Positions 43,761 through 57,460 of a stretch of 64,000 nucleotides of DNA are shown here, one piece after another; position 1 is the stretch's first letter, and the number at the start of each line of letters is the position of its first letter. The notes beneath the pieces are model-generated. The model made no database searches. It was not told where the DNA came from and was given only the letters and a program-made list of their open reading frames with translations. Made by a program: the position numbers and the translations under genes. Origin of the DNA: Helicoverpa zea. Lineage: Eukaryota; Arthropoda; Insecta; Lepidoptera; Noctuidae. Location: the NCBI RefSeq assembly GCF_022581195.2, contig NC_061472.1, positions 5,022,001 through 5,086,000 of the forward strand. Reading direction: 5' to 3'.

Positions 43761-46700
43761 TTAGATTTTAAAATGTAAGATGACGCCGACGGCTAGTGTG
43801 AGAATATGAGTTTCCATTCTTACAGCGGTGTTATTCCTTGGTTTGGTAGCTTCTGTAGTTAATACTTGCATGGGTTGCATACTTGTAGTAGCTGTACTCA
43901 TTGTGACTTGTTCAGTAGGTTTTGTTGACGGTGTATCATTATGTTGAAGAGCTTCGGCTGTAGGTAGCTGTTCACTCGGCTTGACTTTACTTATGGTTAC
44001 TTTTTCTTCAGTCGGAGAAGTAATTGTAGCTTGAGTAGTCATTCCAGCCGTGTCTTTCATCTCAACAGTCGCTTGGGTAGTAAATTCTGGAACAGTATGA
44101 ATATCGGGAATATTTTCATTGGCATTTGTAACATCACTTGGTTCCATATCTTTTACAACTTTAGTCGTTTCACTACTCATTAGTATGATTTCTGTTTTAA
44201 GATCGCTGCTTTCAATTTCAACTGTTGGAATGTCAATTTGTATGCTGGTTTCATTCATTTGAGGGTCAGTGGTTTTTATTACTTCATCTGCATTGTTATT
44301 GGGACTGCTTGTGGGAGCTTCATTGTTAAGTTCAGCAGTTGCAATGGTTGCAGTTTCCGGCATTTCATTTTCATCATTTTTGACATCTGGCACTACAGTA
44401 GCAGTATCATCAGCGGGAGATTCTTCTTCTTTATTTCCACCTTCTACATCAGTATTAGTCTCATTAATTTGATTCTCATTGTTTAAATCAGCATCAACAA
44501 CATTGTCTGACGTATTAGATGGTATAATTTTATTATCTTCAACAGTAGTGTTGTCTATTCGATTGGTCTTAGTGTTCATGTTGATGAAGCCAGCTGTGGT
44601 AATGAGTGCCCTTCTGACTCTTGTGTTATGAGTCCTAGCGACTAGCTTGGCGAGTCCTGCAAAGGCATCTTCTTCGCGGTCGGTGTTGGGTCCATTGCAG
44701 AGGTCTCCTCGGCAGGGGCAGGTCATACGCCAGGTTCTAGTCGAGTTGCAGTACAGGGAATAACATTCATCTTGGTATAATTTTACGCAGTATCTCGATT
44801 CTATGTAAGCTGTGGAATATTAAAAAAAACACATTAAGTAGATGATTAGGTTTGAGGATTGATAAGCCTGTTCGTTGGTAAGTTTGTATAGGTAGACTTA
44901 GTAGAGCCAAGTGGTTGTACTTGTATCAAAAATGATTTAAGGAGACCTAGTCTGCTATAGGTACACCGACACATACCCCATAATACCGGTTTATTAGAAG
45001 GCGGTCATTTCATCTAGAACACGCAATCAATCAATCAGTTATTATTTATTTCTCATCATCCATTCTGTTTTTTCTACCTATCTTATTAGTTCCCTAACAA
45101 ATCTTTAAGATTAGAAGTAGACACTACCCAATACTCTTTTAGAAGCCAGAACCCATACTTACGCGGGGACGTAGCCACAACCGCACAATACGGGAAGCCA
45201 GGGTCGCACACAGTGACCTGCGTGTGGGGCCCGCTACACGGTAGCGCGCGCGTGCTGCGGTGCACCTGCTCCGCTAGCGGCCCGCACCAGTAGCAGCGAC
45301 GGACCTCCGCTGCCCTCACTGATGGTAGCTCCACTAGAAGATAGCAAGTTTGAATATTTTACGGTTAATTTCTATAACCGACACGTCCGCTGACTTGGGA
45401 GTAGGGGATTCAATTTTGACATTCGCACATATAAATTGTGTCAACAATCTTTAATCGCAAAACCATGGGTTATTGAAATCTGCAGTTGGTAAATGATAGT
45501 AAGTCCCCATTGTGAATCTAAAAGTAAGTCGTGTTTGGGTATCTATACGTAGATAAATGTGCATGTTGCATTTTCATTACAAAACTGTTGAAGCAATTTT
45601 CCTGTGGGAATTTCTACAATATTTTTCTACAGTGCATGAGATAAAGGTTCTCTGAAGGACTTGGTGTTTAATTATACAGCTGTTGTTTCTCATGCAGAAC
45701 TTAAATTCAAAACTCCTTAAAATAAACTTGTAATTACTGTCTACAAGATTACCAATTCTGTGTAACCCTTAAATGGCCCACAATTTGTAACTATTACAAC
45801 GAAACTAATCGTCCAAACTACAACTACTCAAATTATTCATTACAAAGCTCAGAGTAAAATTGATTGACGGGACTGTTACATGGAACTAGGACATCAATAC
45901 TTGAAAATTAGGTTACCGCAGTGTATACTGTCCACCGTACACGTGGTTCGGCCTCTGCTATCGTTAGTAATTCTATCGGCAATGACCGAACAGCACATAA
46001 TCATTAATTCACACGATGCAGCTGGCTTCTGCGTTTGATTACTCTTCGTGTGCCAACGTGAATGTGTATTGTTGGTGTGCCAGTGACGACTATAAATGAT
46101 GTTGAATTGGGGGGTGTTAGTCAAAGTCATAGTCAAAGTATCTTTATTGTGGGCATAGAAAGAGATAGCAAATGTTAGATAAGTCACATACCTACCAGAA
46201 TTGTGGGTAATATGGCTATTTACCTACTCAAACTCAAAATCTTTATTTGCTCGTTAAGATAAAACAGGTTTTTCAGGCGTTGCAAAGAGGGCTTTACTTA
46301 TATACTTACTTCCGTAGTAAAGGTTGTAAAGAAAGTTGTCAATGCTACTGTAATCGGTTACTGTAGCTCTAAAAATGTACCGAAGTAGGTCAGCTAACTT
46401 TGGGATTGAGTCTGTATTCTGTGAGAAAATGTTTGCAATGAACGTCAATGCCTGTTCAAAGAATATTTGATAGACGGCCGTCGTAATCTCACCGTATGCA
46501 AAGTTTCCTTTTGAAGTATAAAAATACTCTTAGGTACATATAAATTATTTATAATGTGTGTTTACTTTCAATTTCTTACCGTGTAAATATGTATATTTGA
46601 TAAGGTCACGTTATTCACCATATTCCATTAATTTCTGATATTGGTGAACGTTATTTTTAAATGTGAGCAATCGTGTAAGTACCTATCTACTATGTGGAAA

Positions 46701-47838
46701 TGTCATACATATAGCTATGTTTGTGAACTAAGTATTTTAGGGCGATGAATGTTGTACACAATTTAATTTAGTTGACAGACAGGAATTGAAGGGCAACAAA
46801 TTGAACTGTAGGGGACATAAAAATTGATAGTTATCGAGTTGAAAAACAAATTAATTAAGACATGATGTCTGGTGCAGATGTGTCGAACCTATGCGCTGGT
46901 TTTGATTTTATTTTAGAATGAAAAACACGTTGAAACATCCATTTTAGCATGACACCATAGCATACCAACCTATTTTTCAAATTATTACTACATCGAGCGG
47001 GATAAAAAGTAGCCTAAGTATGTCATTTCTCAAGCAAGACTAGCTGTATACCAAATTTCATTTACTTAAATCAGTTCAGAAGTTTTGTCGTGTAAGCGCG
47101 ACAGACAGACATACTGAGTTTCTTCCGCAATTATAATATTAGTAAGCACATTACCTCCCATCACATTATACAATCATTAATATATCAATCATTAATATAT
47201 CAATCCTACGTTTGTCATAATATTCAACTTATACCTAATAAGAAACTGCATTGTCGTTAAATACATACATGTCAGTACGTAAATGAGCTTGAGAACCATC
47301 ATATGTGAGGAAGGTCGCGGCGGTCGCTGAATATCTTATGATCAACGTCAATATGGCGCGATACAAGTTTTAATCACCCTCTTCTATTATTCAGAACATG
47401 CTATTGCCAATGTCAGTTTTATTCCAATATTTGGTCTTCGTTTTGCAGAAATATGTCGCCTACTGTATGAAAATGTTATGTATGTAAGCGAAATTTAGAT
47501 TTTTGAAATGTTCAAGTTATGTCTGGTTTGGAGAATATCCGAATATCGGTATGAAAGCTCGGAAAAATACGCTACAGCCCCAAAAAGTTCGGTAAATTTT
47601 TTCACCGAAAAATACCAGTAAAGCGCTCAACACAAGCACATCACGTTACCGACAAATACAAACGAAATAGCTCGATCTAGAACAACAACACTCAACATTT
47701 ATTGCAAAAGTTTTCACTTTATTAGAAATGCGAAAGTTGGCGAAATAATCTCTGTGAGTACTCACCACATAGCGAGAAGAAAACCGCCGCACTCACGACA
47801 ATCCTTGAGAGAACCAACTTTGTTTCGGTTGGCGCCAT
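43761..47838 (-). CDS. Ly6/three-finger, GPI-anchored cell-surface protein with Thr/Asn-rich stalk
   Basis: Exons 47766-47838, 45163-45333 and 43761-44809 have consistent phases and give about 430 aa. Exon 1 is a signal peptide (MAPTETKLVLSRIVVSAAVF...). Exons 2 and 3 give a Ly6/uPAR pattern: CYWCGPL, C, C, YCAVV, RYCVKLYQDECYSLYC, then TCPCRGDLCN, the typical ending CxCxxDxCN. The about 310-residue remainder is rich in Thr, Asn, Glu and Val with several N-x-S/T sites, ending in a hydrophobic tail (HILTLAVGVILHFKI) suited to GPI attachment. Insect Ly6 proteins act at the surface in septate junctions, channel modulation and similar roles; this one's role is unknown. The stalk is much longer than usual for the family. 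Confidence 0.8.
45334..47765. other. Ly6 gene intron 1 with repeat fragments
   Basis: Non-coding. It contains antisense retroelement tails (TCAAAGTCATAGTCAAAGTATCTTTATTG near 46125 and CAAACTCAAAATCTTTATTTGCTC-like sequence near 46230). A dispersed lepidopteran repeat lies at about 47000-47145 (TACCAAATTTCATTTACTTA, CGACAGACAGACATACTGAG, TAATATTAGTA), and a short tandem (ATCATTAATATATCA twice) near 47172. Confidence 0.5.
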
Positions 47839-48481
47839 CTGAATTTAAAACTCTTTTGTTTTATTACATTTCTTTTCGTAACATTTATTAAATGAACATA
47901 AAATGTACCTTGGTATCAAATGAGTGTTAAAATGAGTGCCACTGCCACGGAAAGAGTGAAGTCGTGTGTTAGTGCAACGTCTACGCGCCGACTATTCAAA
48001 GTTTCGTAGCGCGCCGCTCGTAGGCCTACGCGGCTACGTAAGGGCCCGCTCACACGTCACAAGTAATAAGGGCAATCAAACATGGCACCGCCATTCAATA
48101 TAAATGATAATATTTTGTGTTTACGTGACGTGTCCGGTTTATGTGAAGCTTAATGTCCTTTTGATGCGGTGGTCTATTAAATTAAACTGTTATACGTGCT
48201 TTGTTATGGACTTTATTCCTCCTAAATACGGACTTTATTGAACTTAATTTCATTTGCGTTTCTGTTATCTAAATATCTTCTATTAATATTGTATGTGCAA
48301 AGTGTCTTTTACTACGGAAGGAAATAAAATAACATTGCTTTTATGAAATAATTAGGTTACCTGTGCTAGTAGTCCGTCCAACGCTCGGTACCGATCTATT
48401 TCCCTACCTGCTTGTACTGAAACGAAAATATTTCATTTGAACAGCAGACATTTTAATTTGTTTGATGTTAAACTACACTTA
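47839..48481. other. Ly6 gene upstream region
   Basis: No ORF is supported. A CpG-rich patch at about 47980-48050 lies about 150 bp before the Ly6 start and may mark its promoter. Confidence 0.35.
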
Positions 48482-48619
48482 TGGCTGATTTTTCAATCAT
48501 CAGTTAACTTCTATCTGAGGAATAAATATGGCGGTTTGACATATTTTCCATACAAAAGCTGTCAAAACGTCAAACAAATTCCTCAGATAACAGCTATCTG
48601 GCGATTGAAAAATCAGCCC
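48482..48619. mobile_element. 138 bp MITE with TTA target duplication
   Basis: The ends GGCTGATTTTTCAATC and GATTGAAAAATCAGCC are exact inverses; CTATCTGAGGAA pairs with TTCCTCAGATAA inside. With one unpaired base at each end it is flanked by TTA (48479-48481 and 48620-48622). It shares the GGCTGATTT end and TWA target layout with the MITE at 23429, suggesting a related PIF/Harbinger-type family. Confidence 0.75.
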
Positions 48620-48622
48620 TTA

Positions 48623-51600
48623 GTACAATAAAGAGGGATTCAGCAGTATTACTAACTTGTTCGAAACACAAAAATATTGAGGAACCGTTCCGCTCTGGTC
48701 TAGAAACTTTCGGACATTAGCACTATTTGTCGGACAAACTTCACTATTTCAGCGATTATGATTGGCCGGCGTTGTAGCAACAAAACCTATATTTTATCGA
48801 AGTGTGCGAAGCCCGTATATTATTGTAAGACATAGCCATTTTCTCGGTTGTTTTCCCCGACATAAAGTAGCTTCTTAGAAAATAAGGTCGCTCTTTAGAA
48901 AATACGATCGAGCGGGGACAATAAATTGAGGCATGAATAAACACTTTGGAAAATAGATTACTTACCTAGCGGTTGAGTGGTTTTTACAATAACGTTAGTT
49001 TTACACGAATACACAACATTATGCATAGTTAACTTATCGTTTATCTACCAAATATTGAAATCTTAAAAAAATAAATTGAAATATATAAAAAAATCTAAAT
49101 TATGTTTCATTGATATTCTTTACTTATTTTTACATTTCATGTGGTTACCTTACCTGTCCAAGGTTTTCCTATTTTCGTGGTATAACGACACTGGTATACT
49201 CATTGGTCACTTACTAAAATTAATCATTTCAAAATGCATCCGAATTTTAACGTTATTAAAAGCCATTTTTCAAGTTCTATAGATTTCAACGAGAGCTGAA
49301 TAGGCTTTGCTCCTTTATATCCCTTGTAAAATATTATCTGTGGTAAGAAGGGTGGGAGCGAGTGCTTCGGAAGCTGCAGCCTTATCTTGCTTTTATTCAG
49401 TCGCTTTTTGATAGTAATATACTATCTACGTATAGATTTTTACCAACACTTCGTGTATGAGAGAAGTTTTTTCATACATCTACCGTATCTGAAGGTTTTT
49501 TTGAATATGGAAAGTGTGGGCTTATCAGTGCAACCGCTATCTGTCCAAATGTCTGCCTATCCCGATGTCGTTTCTCAATACCCCTTTGCCAGACCCTAGT
49601 TATAGAGAGGCGATTCTCAATTTGCTTCACTGAACACAGAAATAAAAGCACTAGTTCCAGAATCCATTGAAAGACTAAAAGTGTGTAAACCGTAGACCAT
49701 TGTTGCATTTCGTTTTACTGAAAAATGCAAAACGGTTTTTCGTGAATGACCCTCGAAATGTCAAGTTGAGATTGCTTGATTTTTACGACTTTTAGCTGTG
49801 TTTTTGAGTTTTAAATGGCGCATTATGATGTTATATGTATATTTATTTAGGAAGGTGAAAGATAAATTATATGTATATCTGGTTTCGCATATAAAATGTA
49901 CATGCGAAGTAGGTGGAAGTGGCGCCGGCGATGCATTACCTGCGGCTGAGGTGTTAAACATTCATGTATTGTGTAAGTTAATCTTAAGAGCGTTCGGTCG
50001 GCTTTGTGCGGATGTAGGTCATCGGTGCAGCCTGCAATGCGACGCCGGCTACGCTCATCATAACGAACATTCCCCTGAATTTTTTACACCCACGACACGT
50101 TCGGTCCGCTCCAAGGGACATTCAAGAGTCATCGCGACGGGTATTCTCTTCTCTAAATATTGCTGAATAAAATATGTGCTCCGCCTCTGTACACGTTTCT
50201 ATGTACTGTTTGTTCTCCATCGCGAATTATTTAGATTGTAGTCACGCGGCTACGGATAACGATGTTACTAAATCATTGTAGTGGCTATATAAATTAGGTG
50301 TAGGTACCTCAATTTAAACTTTTAATTAAGGTTCGGGCTGATTTATGTTATTTTGCAATGGCCGAATGGTCTCGCTCATTTTGTCAGTGGTGAGCTTGGA
50401 CGCAAATCTGTACAAATAGTGTCATTTATCGCGCGTCGTAACCCGCCAGGCACCGGTGACGCGTCGTCGCCGTCAAATGAAGATAGAACGCCCACTTGGC
50501 GACCCTTGAAATAAATCTTTCTGTAAAAGTTTCACTCGCCGGATTTCATCTGAAAAAATTCACGAGAAAACTTTGTAAAATTCCTCACGTTACACGTTAT
50601 TTTAGCTTGAAAACTTTACCCAGTTAACTCCGCGGAAGATTTTTTGTATGTGAACTTGCAAATTTCATTTCAGTTTGTCGAGTTTTGTGACTGATCAATT
50701 TGCCGCATTACCTAATCAGACGAACTTGTTGGAATTTGTTTTAGGGGACGATATCGAAGGAAATATAGTTGGCTTCTTGAAACACAATAATGTTATTAAA
50801 CGAACATGAAATCATAATTGTGTACAGCTCAACAGAATATAGTAAAGCATTCATCAAATTTTGAAGGCTAACTCTCGATACCTTTTAGGGAGGCTTAGTT
50901 CGCCCCTTTCATCGTTAATGGTGTGAATTTTATAGCGGTGGGGTGTCAAGCGAAGTGTAGCGAGATTTCCGATCCGTGAGTGCACGAGACGGAGTACATT
51001 ATACCGGCCGTGAACTTCCAGGCGGTCGCCGTGGCCCATAACTGCAGTGGCCCACTTACTCCCCTCCTGACCCTGTTAAGCTCATGTAAATATAAGTGAC
51101 CCTCGCGACGTCCTTATAATTGTACCTATCTATGTAAATCGTGTATTGCATGCGAATGTCTGGCTCGCTGTGCCGCCATTTACATACCCGAGGTGGCTAT
51201 GTTAATATGTTCTGTCTATTTTTTGTGCGAACTACTTTAAGGTTTATCGTTTAAATTTATAGCATTTGGGGTCAGTAAATCTTGAGATAAATATACTGCA
51301 TCACGTTTTGAAATATGTGTTCATTGTACACGTATCTGTTGTGTGATATATGTCGCGTTAGTGGTAGTGTTGTTCGGAAGTTGCCGACCCTCGGACTCAA
51401 AGGGTGCATATTAAATCAATTCAATGGCGCGATAGAACAGATCCTCCGTTATCTAATGTGTACATTCTGCGTGATATAGTGGCCTACGTGTTACAATATC
51501 TTGGCTTATGTATAAGTCACGAACTAGCCTACAAGGAACTATAACGGAATTATAAATGGATGTTGTAATTAATTATGATGAATAGATTAATGTAATTGCT

Positions 51601-53038
51601 GCTGAAATATTTAACTGACTAAATAGTGTAGCCAAATATTTGAAGTAGGATAAATTATTTAGGAAAATTATTGCTTCTTTAATTAAATTAAATATCTGGA
51701 TATAATGATGTAGGTACTTATAATATATACTTGACATGAATAAACATCACAAATGTTTCTATCCAAACGTTAACCAAAATTACGTCAGCAATTTCATGTA
51801 AAACAATACACTTATAACACGAAACAATGAAGACACACACGAATTACATCAAAAGGGTCCAAATGACGTACATACTGACACCTCAAACAGGACCTCTTGT
51901 CCCATAACTTGTACCTTTTGGCTTTGCAAATAATTCGAGGCGTAAACCCAGGATTAAGTGTACCTAAGTTAATTCTCACAAGTAGTGGGCACTGTTGACA
52001 GGCAGACACCTCGCCGGGTAATAAGGATATACTCAATTTAATAACAACTTTATAGAGAGATTTACGACATCTTAAATGTTTCACTTTAGCGGTGTTTGTG
52101 TGGCAACAGGCTCAATTGTTCTAACAATGAATAGTCGGAACTCTGTATTGTTTATGGCAGTAGGGTAACGTACTCGGCGCTACTTCAAGAATAGTAACGG
52201 TTTAGTCTTGGGAAAACACTATTTGACGTAATAAAAACGTGTACATAGTTACATTTTTATGTATGACTAGCTGTTGCCCGCAACTTCGTCTGCGTGGGCA
52301 ATATAGAATCGTCAAAATACTATTATCCCGTAGGTGCATTCTTTCACGTGACAGTATAATTAGGATTAGCACTTAGCAGTCGCATAGATTCATTGATCAA
52401 GGTTGTGTTGTGGATGTGACCATTTATCTAAATAAAAGAAGTAAAGTTTGTGACGTTATGGATATCTCTGGATCTAGTTTTTATGTATGAAGGGAAGGGA
52501 GTAATATTTAGAACTACTGAATTTGATGCCCGGTATTTTTAGATATCATATTTTATAGCACTTTGATGGATTGATTTATGCTTACCTTCTTAGGTTACTC
52601 CTACTACTCGAAAGTATTCTAATTTAATGTAAACAATTGGGAAACGCAAGAAAATAACCGAAAAAGAAAAGAAAATGCTTAACTGAACTGAAACATATTT
52701 CTATCCGGTGATAAATAGGATGCACCTGGTTTTTCTACCGGTCTGCGGCTGCACCTAATTCCAGCCACTATTTTGAAGGCTAAAAAAGGTCTAAGATAAG
52801 AGGATACATCTAAGTCTAACCGCATGCGGCCGGCTGAAACTAGTTTTAGAATACTAGGTGTAACCGCACTTCAGATATTAAGAGCTGTAAGTCTGTAACA
52901 CATATACAACGCAATATTCAATAAATACTATTAACAATCAATTGTTCGTTAATTACATAAAGTGTGCTCAATATGGCCTGCATACCTCGAACATATTAAT
53001 TACAACAAACGCTATGGTTTTGGCACAAAACACACATT
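48623..53038. other. Intergenic, no supported gene
   Basis: Moderately GC-rich blocks at about 49.9-50.15 kb and 50.87-51.2 kb contain open frames (plus 49798-50166, minus 50854-51039) but no recognisable domain or splice structure. A dispersed repeat begins near 52267 (CTAGCTGTTGCCCGCAACTT CGTCTGCGTGGGC). Otherwise nothing is visible. Confidence 0.4.
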
Positions 53039-53043
53039 ACCAG

Positions 53044-53241
53044 TGTAGTGTACTGTATTATCACCGATATCTGTCGTCTCGTTGTCGCATAGACGCGGAG
53101 AGTGCACACTATACTCTATGGCCAGTTGGCGGGAAACCGGGAGAGTGTGTGGCACGGGAGTAAGACGTTATGTGGGCAAGCGAGCCGATATCCTAATTAT
53201 CGGATGGTAATTACAGAGACACAGGTAGGGCGAACACTACA
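53044..53241 (+). repeat. 5' LTR of LARD-like element
   Basis: 198 bp, TG...CA, identical to 58738-58935. A TATA-like ACTATACTCTATGG is internal. It is preceded by the target copy ACCAG and followed two bases later by TGGCGACGAG. Confidence 0.9.
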
Positions 53242-53885
53242 TTTGGCGACGAGTGAAAATATGATATTGGCGGCGTGTCTGTAAGTAGCGAACATTATTT
53301 CTTTTGAATTGAAAAGAAAGGAAGGGGCAGGTATGGTAAGTTCAGTTTGCGGATTAGAAGTCCCCCTAAACAGCCGAAATCTGAACAAATTGGCCGTCTG
53401 TCCAAAGAACGTGCAAGTTAAAGTTTCTAGTAAGGATGCTAGTATGGTATCCAGTCACCGACTCGACTATAAATTATTGTATGAGACTAAAGAATCTCAC
53501 ACCAGTGCTCATGTCTAGGTTTTACTTGGAAAGTTTAATTGTGTGTTCTTTGAAGCATATAAGTAAGTTGTACGTTAGTAATTGTACTGTATATTCATCA
53601 CATAAGGGTTTTCCAGAAAGCCTGTATCATAATATCACATTGCGTATGAAATTCATTTTTCACCAATTGAACATAGAACATTCATTTGTTTTAAGATTGG
53701 TGCGAATCAGTAAATCGTTTTAATGCTGTGATGCTACATGATGGCTATGATTACAGCATACAGCCAAACACCTGTCGTGGGAGTAATTTCCTTTATGAAA
53801 GATAAATTACATTGTGTTCCTAGTTCCTATCATAAAGTAAATAATCTTTGGTTCCCATTGACTATAAAAGTGTGAAAAGTAATCA

Positions 53886-54055
53886 AATCAAATCAAATCA
53901 TTTATTTCATGTAGGCCTTTACAAGCACTTATGAACGTCAAAATTATAAATAAGTTTGCTTCTAGTTGCCCATTCCAAAAGTAGCTTCCTATGGAGAAGA
54001 ACGGGCAAGAAACTCCATGGTTACTCTTTTTAAAAACATAATAGGTGTTACAATT
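53886..54055 (-). repeat. Antisense retroelement 3' tail inside the LARD interior
   Basis: AATCAAATCAAATCAAATCA followed by TTTATTTCATGTAGGCCTTT and, further on, AACGGGCAAGAAACTCCATG looks like the 3' end of a non-LTR element on the minus strand with a simple-repeat tail. A related GACAAGAAACTCCATGGG lies at 60975. Family not determined. Confidence 0.45.
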
Positions 54056-55465
54056 TGTATGTATTGATACATACGATAATAACATGAAAAAGAAATGTTT
54101 ACAATATTTTTTGGGTTGACTTTGAGAAAGTTATACAATGCAAGTTGAACTAGGAAGTTATAAGAGAAAATTATTACACAAACTATTTTAAGAAGTTAAT
54201 AAATTAAACAAACCAAGTCATATAAAGCAAAAGAAATAATAACTGGGAATGCAATTATGACTGAAAGTTTCAAATTAATTTGTAACTTGTAATATAGTGA
54301 AATATTTGGTGAACTGAGTGCATAATATTATAAGTACCTTGAGTTTGTAAGCGACTCCCTACTACAATAATTAAGTAGTTATTTCTACTAAATAATCTGT
54401 TTTGAATTGAGTAATTTTAAGTATTTGAAAGTTAATCTGGACGAGTACCTTCTTTAAATCTTGATTAATTTCAGATTTTCTGTGCTGGTGGTTTGGATAA
54501 TATAAGCTTCCAAACCTAGCTTCCCTCCCAGAGTCTAGTTAACTACTTACTTGCTACATTGTTCTGGTACCAACTTACTTCAAGAGACTTGCTTACAATA
54601 TAGTGGATATTACAAGAACAAACTGGTGGTTTTGTACCTTTAGTCAACTGTTCTATAAATGACAAACATGTGCTAGGTATTTAGTTAAACAAATAGCACA
54701 TTGAAGGACCATTGTAAGTTGGACTATGTATGTTGAAGTACTTACCCAGCTATACTGGTATGTATGCACATATGTACAACATTCCAACCCGTCAACGCTT
54801 CCAGTGGGTTGCCTATCTAGTTAATGTTAATTATAACGGTTGCTCAGTCACCCTGAATATAATTCTAATCCTTTTAATTTAGTTTGTTTTGCAGTATTAA
54901 AGAGGTTGTTATGTTACAACAGAGATATCTCAGAAGATGCAGAACAGGAAAACAGTACCAAACAGCAATATTAGATGGAAAATGTGGATCAAAACTTTTG
55001 GTATTCAATAGATAGAATCTTTGGTAAACATCCTAACTCATAATCCTAATTTGAGTATTTTAGGTGAATATGAAACTCTTAGACCAAAAGTTTAAGGAAC
55101 TAAGCAATGGAGCATTTTTGTACTTTAATTAATTCCCATTAAGATTTGTTGGGACAATGCTGCTTTATTTACCTAACTGGGGTTTCACATCTGTGACAAA
55201 ATCTTAAAAGAATGAAACATGGAAGGAGTTTCAATATAGATACTTACTCTGGGTACTGTCTAATGATTTAGATTTCATAATTTGGTGATTGCTTGTGCTT
55301 CTAAAATATAACCTTCAAGATTCAGGCTTGAGTGGATTTTAATTGGTATCACAATTGACTGACATTGGTGCAGTTTAACAGAGTAGCCCTCATTGTAATA
55401 TTGCTATTTATTTGTAAATTATACTTTACAGTATTGCAGTGCCCAACAAGAATTATAAGTGTAAA

Positions 55466-55765
55466 CTAAATAAACTTACATAGAAAGTTGTTGGGAGAAT
55501 AACATAACCAAGACATGAAATAGAATCCATTTATTGATTTGAGATTAATACATCTATCTTTTGAAGTAGGTACAATGTGTAGCCTTCTCAGTTGTTGGAT
55601 ACAAATGTTCTTGGCATACTGATTGTTGTTGTTGCTTTGCCACCCACTTGTGAAACCTGGAGATGCCTGCTGACCGAACAGTTTTTTGAAATTTTCAAAG
55701 CAGCGGCACCGAGCTGCCTGGGTCCTGTGGCACCTGCATTTTATCTGCGGCGCTTGGTTGTTCAC
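55466..55765 (-). other. Unrecognised ORF inside LARD interior
   Basis: A 99-codon open frame (MNNQAPQIKCRCHRTQAARC...) in a locally GC-richer part of the element, rich in Cys, Arg, Gln and Asn near the start. No family recognised. It could be captured host sequence or chance. Confidence 0.25.
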
Positions 55766-57085
55766 TAAGTAGGTACCTACTTCATAGGTTCTAGGTTTCT
55801 ATTCGGCGTTGCTGGGCGCATGAATTGGGAATCCTGCGGCCAATCTATAGGTGGACGGACGTTGTAGAGGGGTCGGCGATCGTTTCTACAGGGGGAATTG
55901 TGCATCGACGGGAGCGCTGTTTGTGAGTTGCTGTTCACTTTGATGAAAGGAGGAGGAACGGTAGTTGAGAGTCTCTATTGATGGATTCTATTCTATGTTA
56001 AGGTGTTTGTTTGTGTTTTGTAGTTTCACTGAATGTCACAGCTACAGATTACAAAGCTGATGACATCTGTCAAAGCGCGTTTCGTTGCACGACGTAGTTG
56101 TTAACTAAAATCCTAAAAAGCTGATAAGTTAAACGTAACTATAAAGCAACGGCTTTATAGGTGCCTACGTTGTAATCGTAACGTACACATAGCACTAAAG
56201 TTAAATTTGTAGAATTGCGCCCCTGGACACTCATTGATGTAGAACGCTCGAAGCTTAGGTATATCAGAATTCTTTTAGAGAGTGTATCTGCAGAAGCATG
56301 CAAGTGCCAGTGCTGATCCATACGGTTGAAAACCGGATTACTTGTTGCAATGCTGAGATAAGGAATTAAGCTTTGAAATATTCCACTCTCAATTAATAAA
56401 AGGAAACTGTTACCAAAATTAGTTGAGTTTGATTCATATTATGCTTTAAGCATTTGCTATTAATTTCATTTGTAATAATTTAAATAATTTTGCAATGGGG
56501 TGTCAAATTAAATGTGAACGGTGGCTGGTCCAAGCGATCTGTAACTATGTAAACATGATTGCTAGGTAGGTTGGTTCCGAGTCTAATAGGAATACCTACC
56601 TTTACTTAACACATTAGTAGTGCACTAAACTGTTAGTGCTCTGTTGTCATCGAGATTAAATGTAATTCCCCTAGTAGTACAATTTTTAGAATAGTTAACG
56701 ATACAACATGAGTAAACGAGATATCTTTTCCGTCAGGAGAGCTGCGTTTCGACCGTTTAAGTTTTAAACATTGTATAATAGGTATACTGGCACTTAGACA
56801 CGTTGAAAAGCAGATTGGAAATACAAAGGTATTTCATTTGTAGACACAATTTACCACTTAGGTACAACCGTATAAATTATTGTGTTATGTTGTTATCAAT
56901 AAAAAAAAAACTTCTGAAATATTAAATTAAATTCTACTTTTAGTCATTATGTATGTGTAAGTACTGGCAGAAATCTGCTAGTTCACGAGCCCACTGCGGA
57001 AGTCAACCGGGTACGTACGTTTGTGTGATCATAATTACTATGTATTTATGTACCTACATGTTTGAAAAACTAGAGATCGTACGGC

Positions 57086-57424
57086 AGTACTAAATAGTAG
57101 AACTATTATATTTGTATTCGTAAAGCTTTGCGAGGCACGTTCCACTGTTGCTAACAGTAAGGTCCGTGAGAAATCGTAAAGTTGCGCGAAAGTATTAAAT
57201 AGTAGAACTATTATATTTATATTCGTAAAGCTTTGCGAGGCACGTTCCACTGTTGCTAACAGTAAGGTCCGTGAGAAATCGTAAAGTTGCGCGAAAGTAT
57301 TAAATAGTAGAACTATTATATTTATATTCGTAAAGCTTTGCGAGGCACGTTCCACTGTTGCTAACAGTAAGGTCCGTGAGAAATCGTAAGGTTGCGCGAA
57401 AGTATTAGATAGTAGAACTATCAT
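57086..57424 (+). repeat. Tandem array, 105 bp unit, about 3.2 copies
   Basis: TAAAGCTTTGCGAGGCACGT recurs at 57121, 57226 and 57331 with near-identical 105 bp spacing units. It lies in the 3' part of the LARD interior and is related to the adjacent 65 bp array. Confidence 0.9.
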
Positions 57425-57460
57425 ATGTACCTATAGACCTATATGCCTGAGAGGCGAGAA

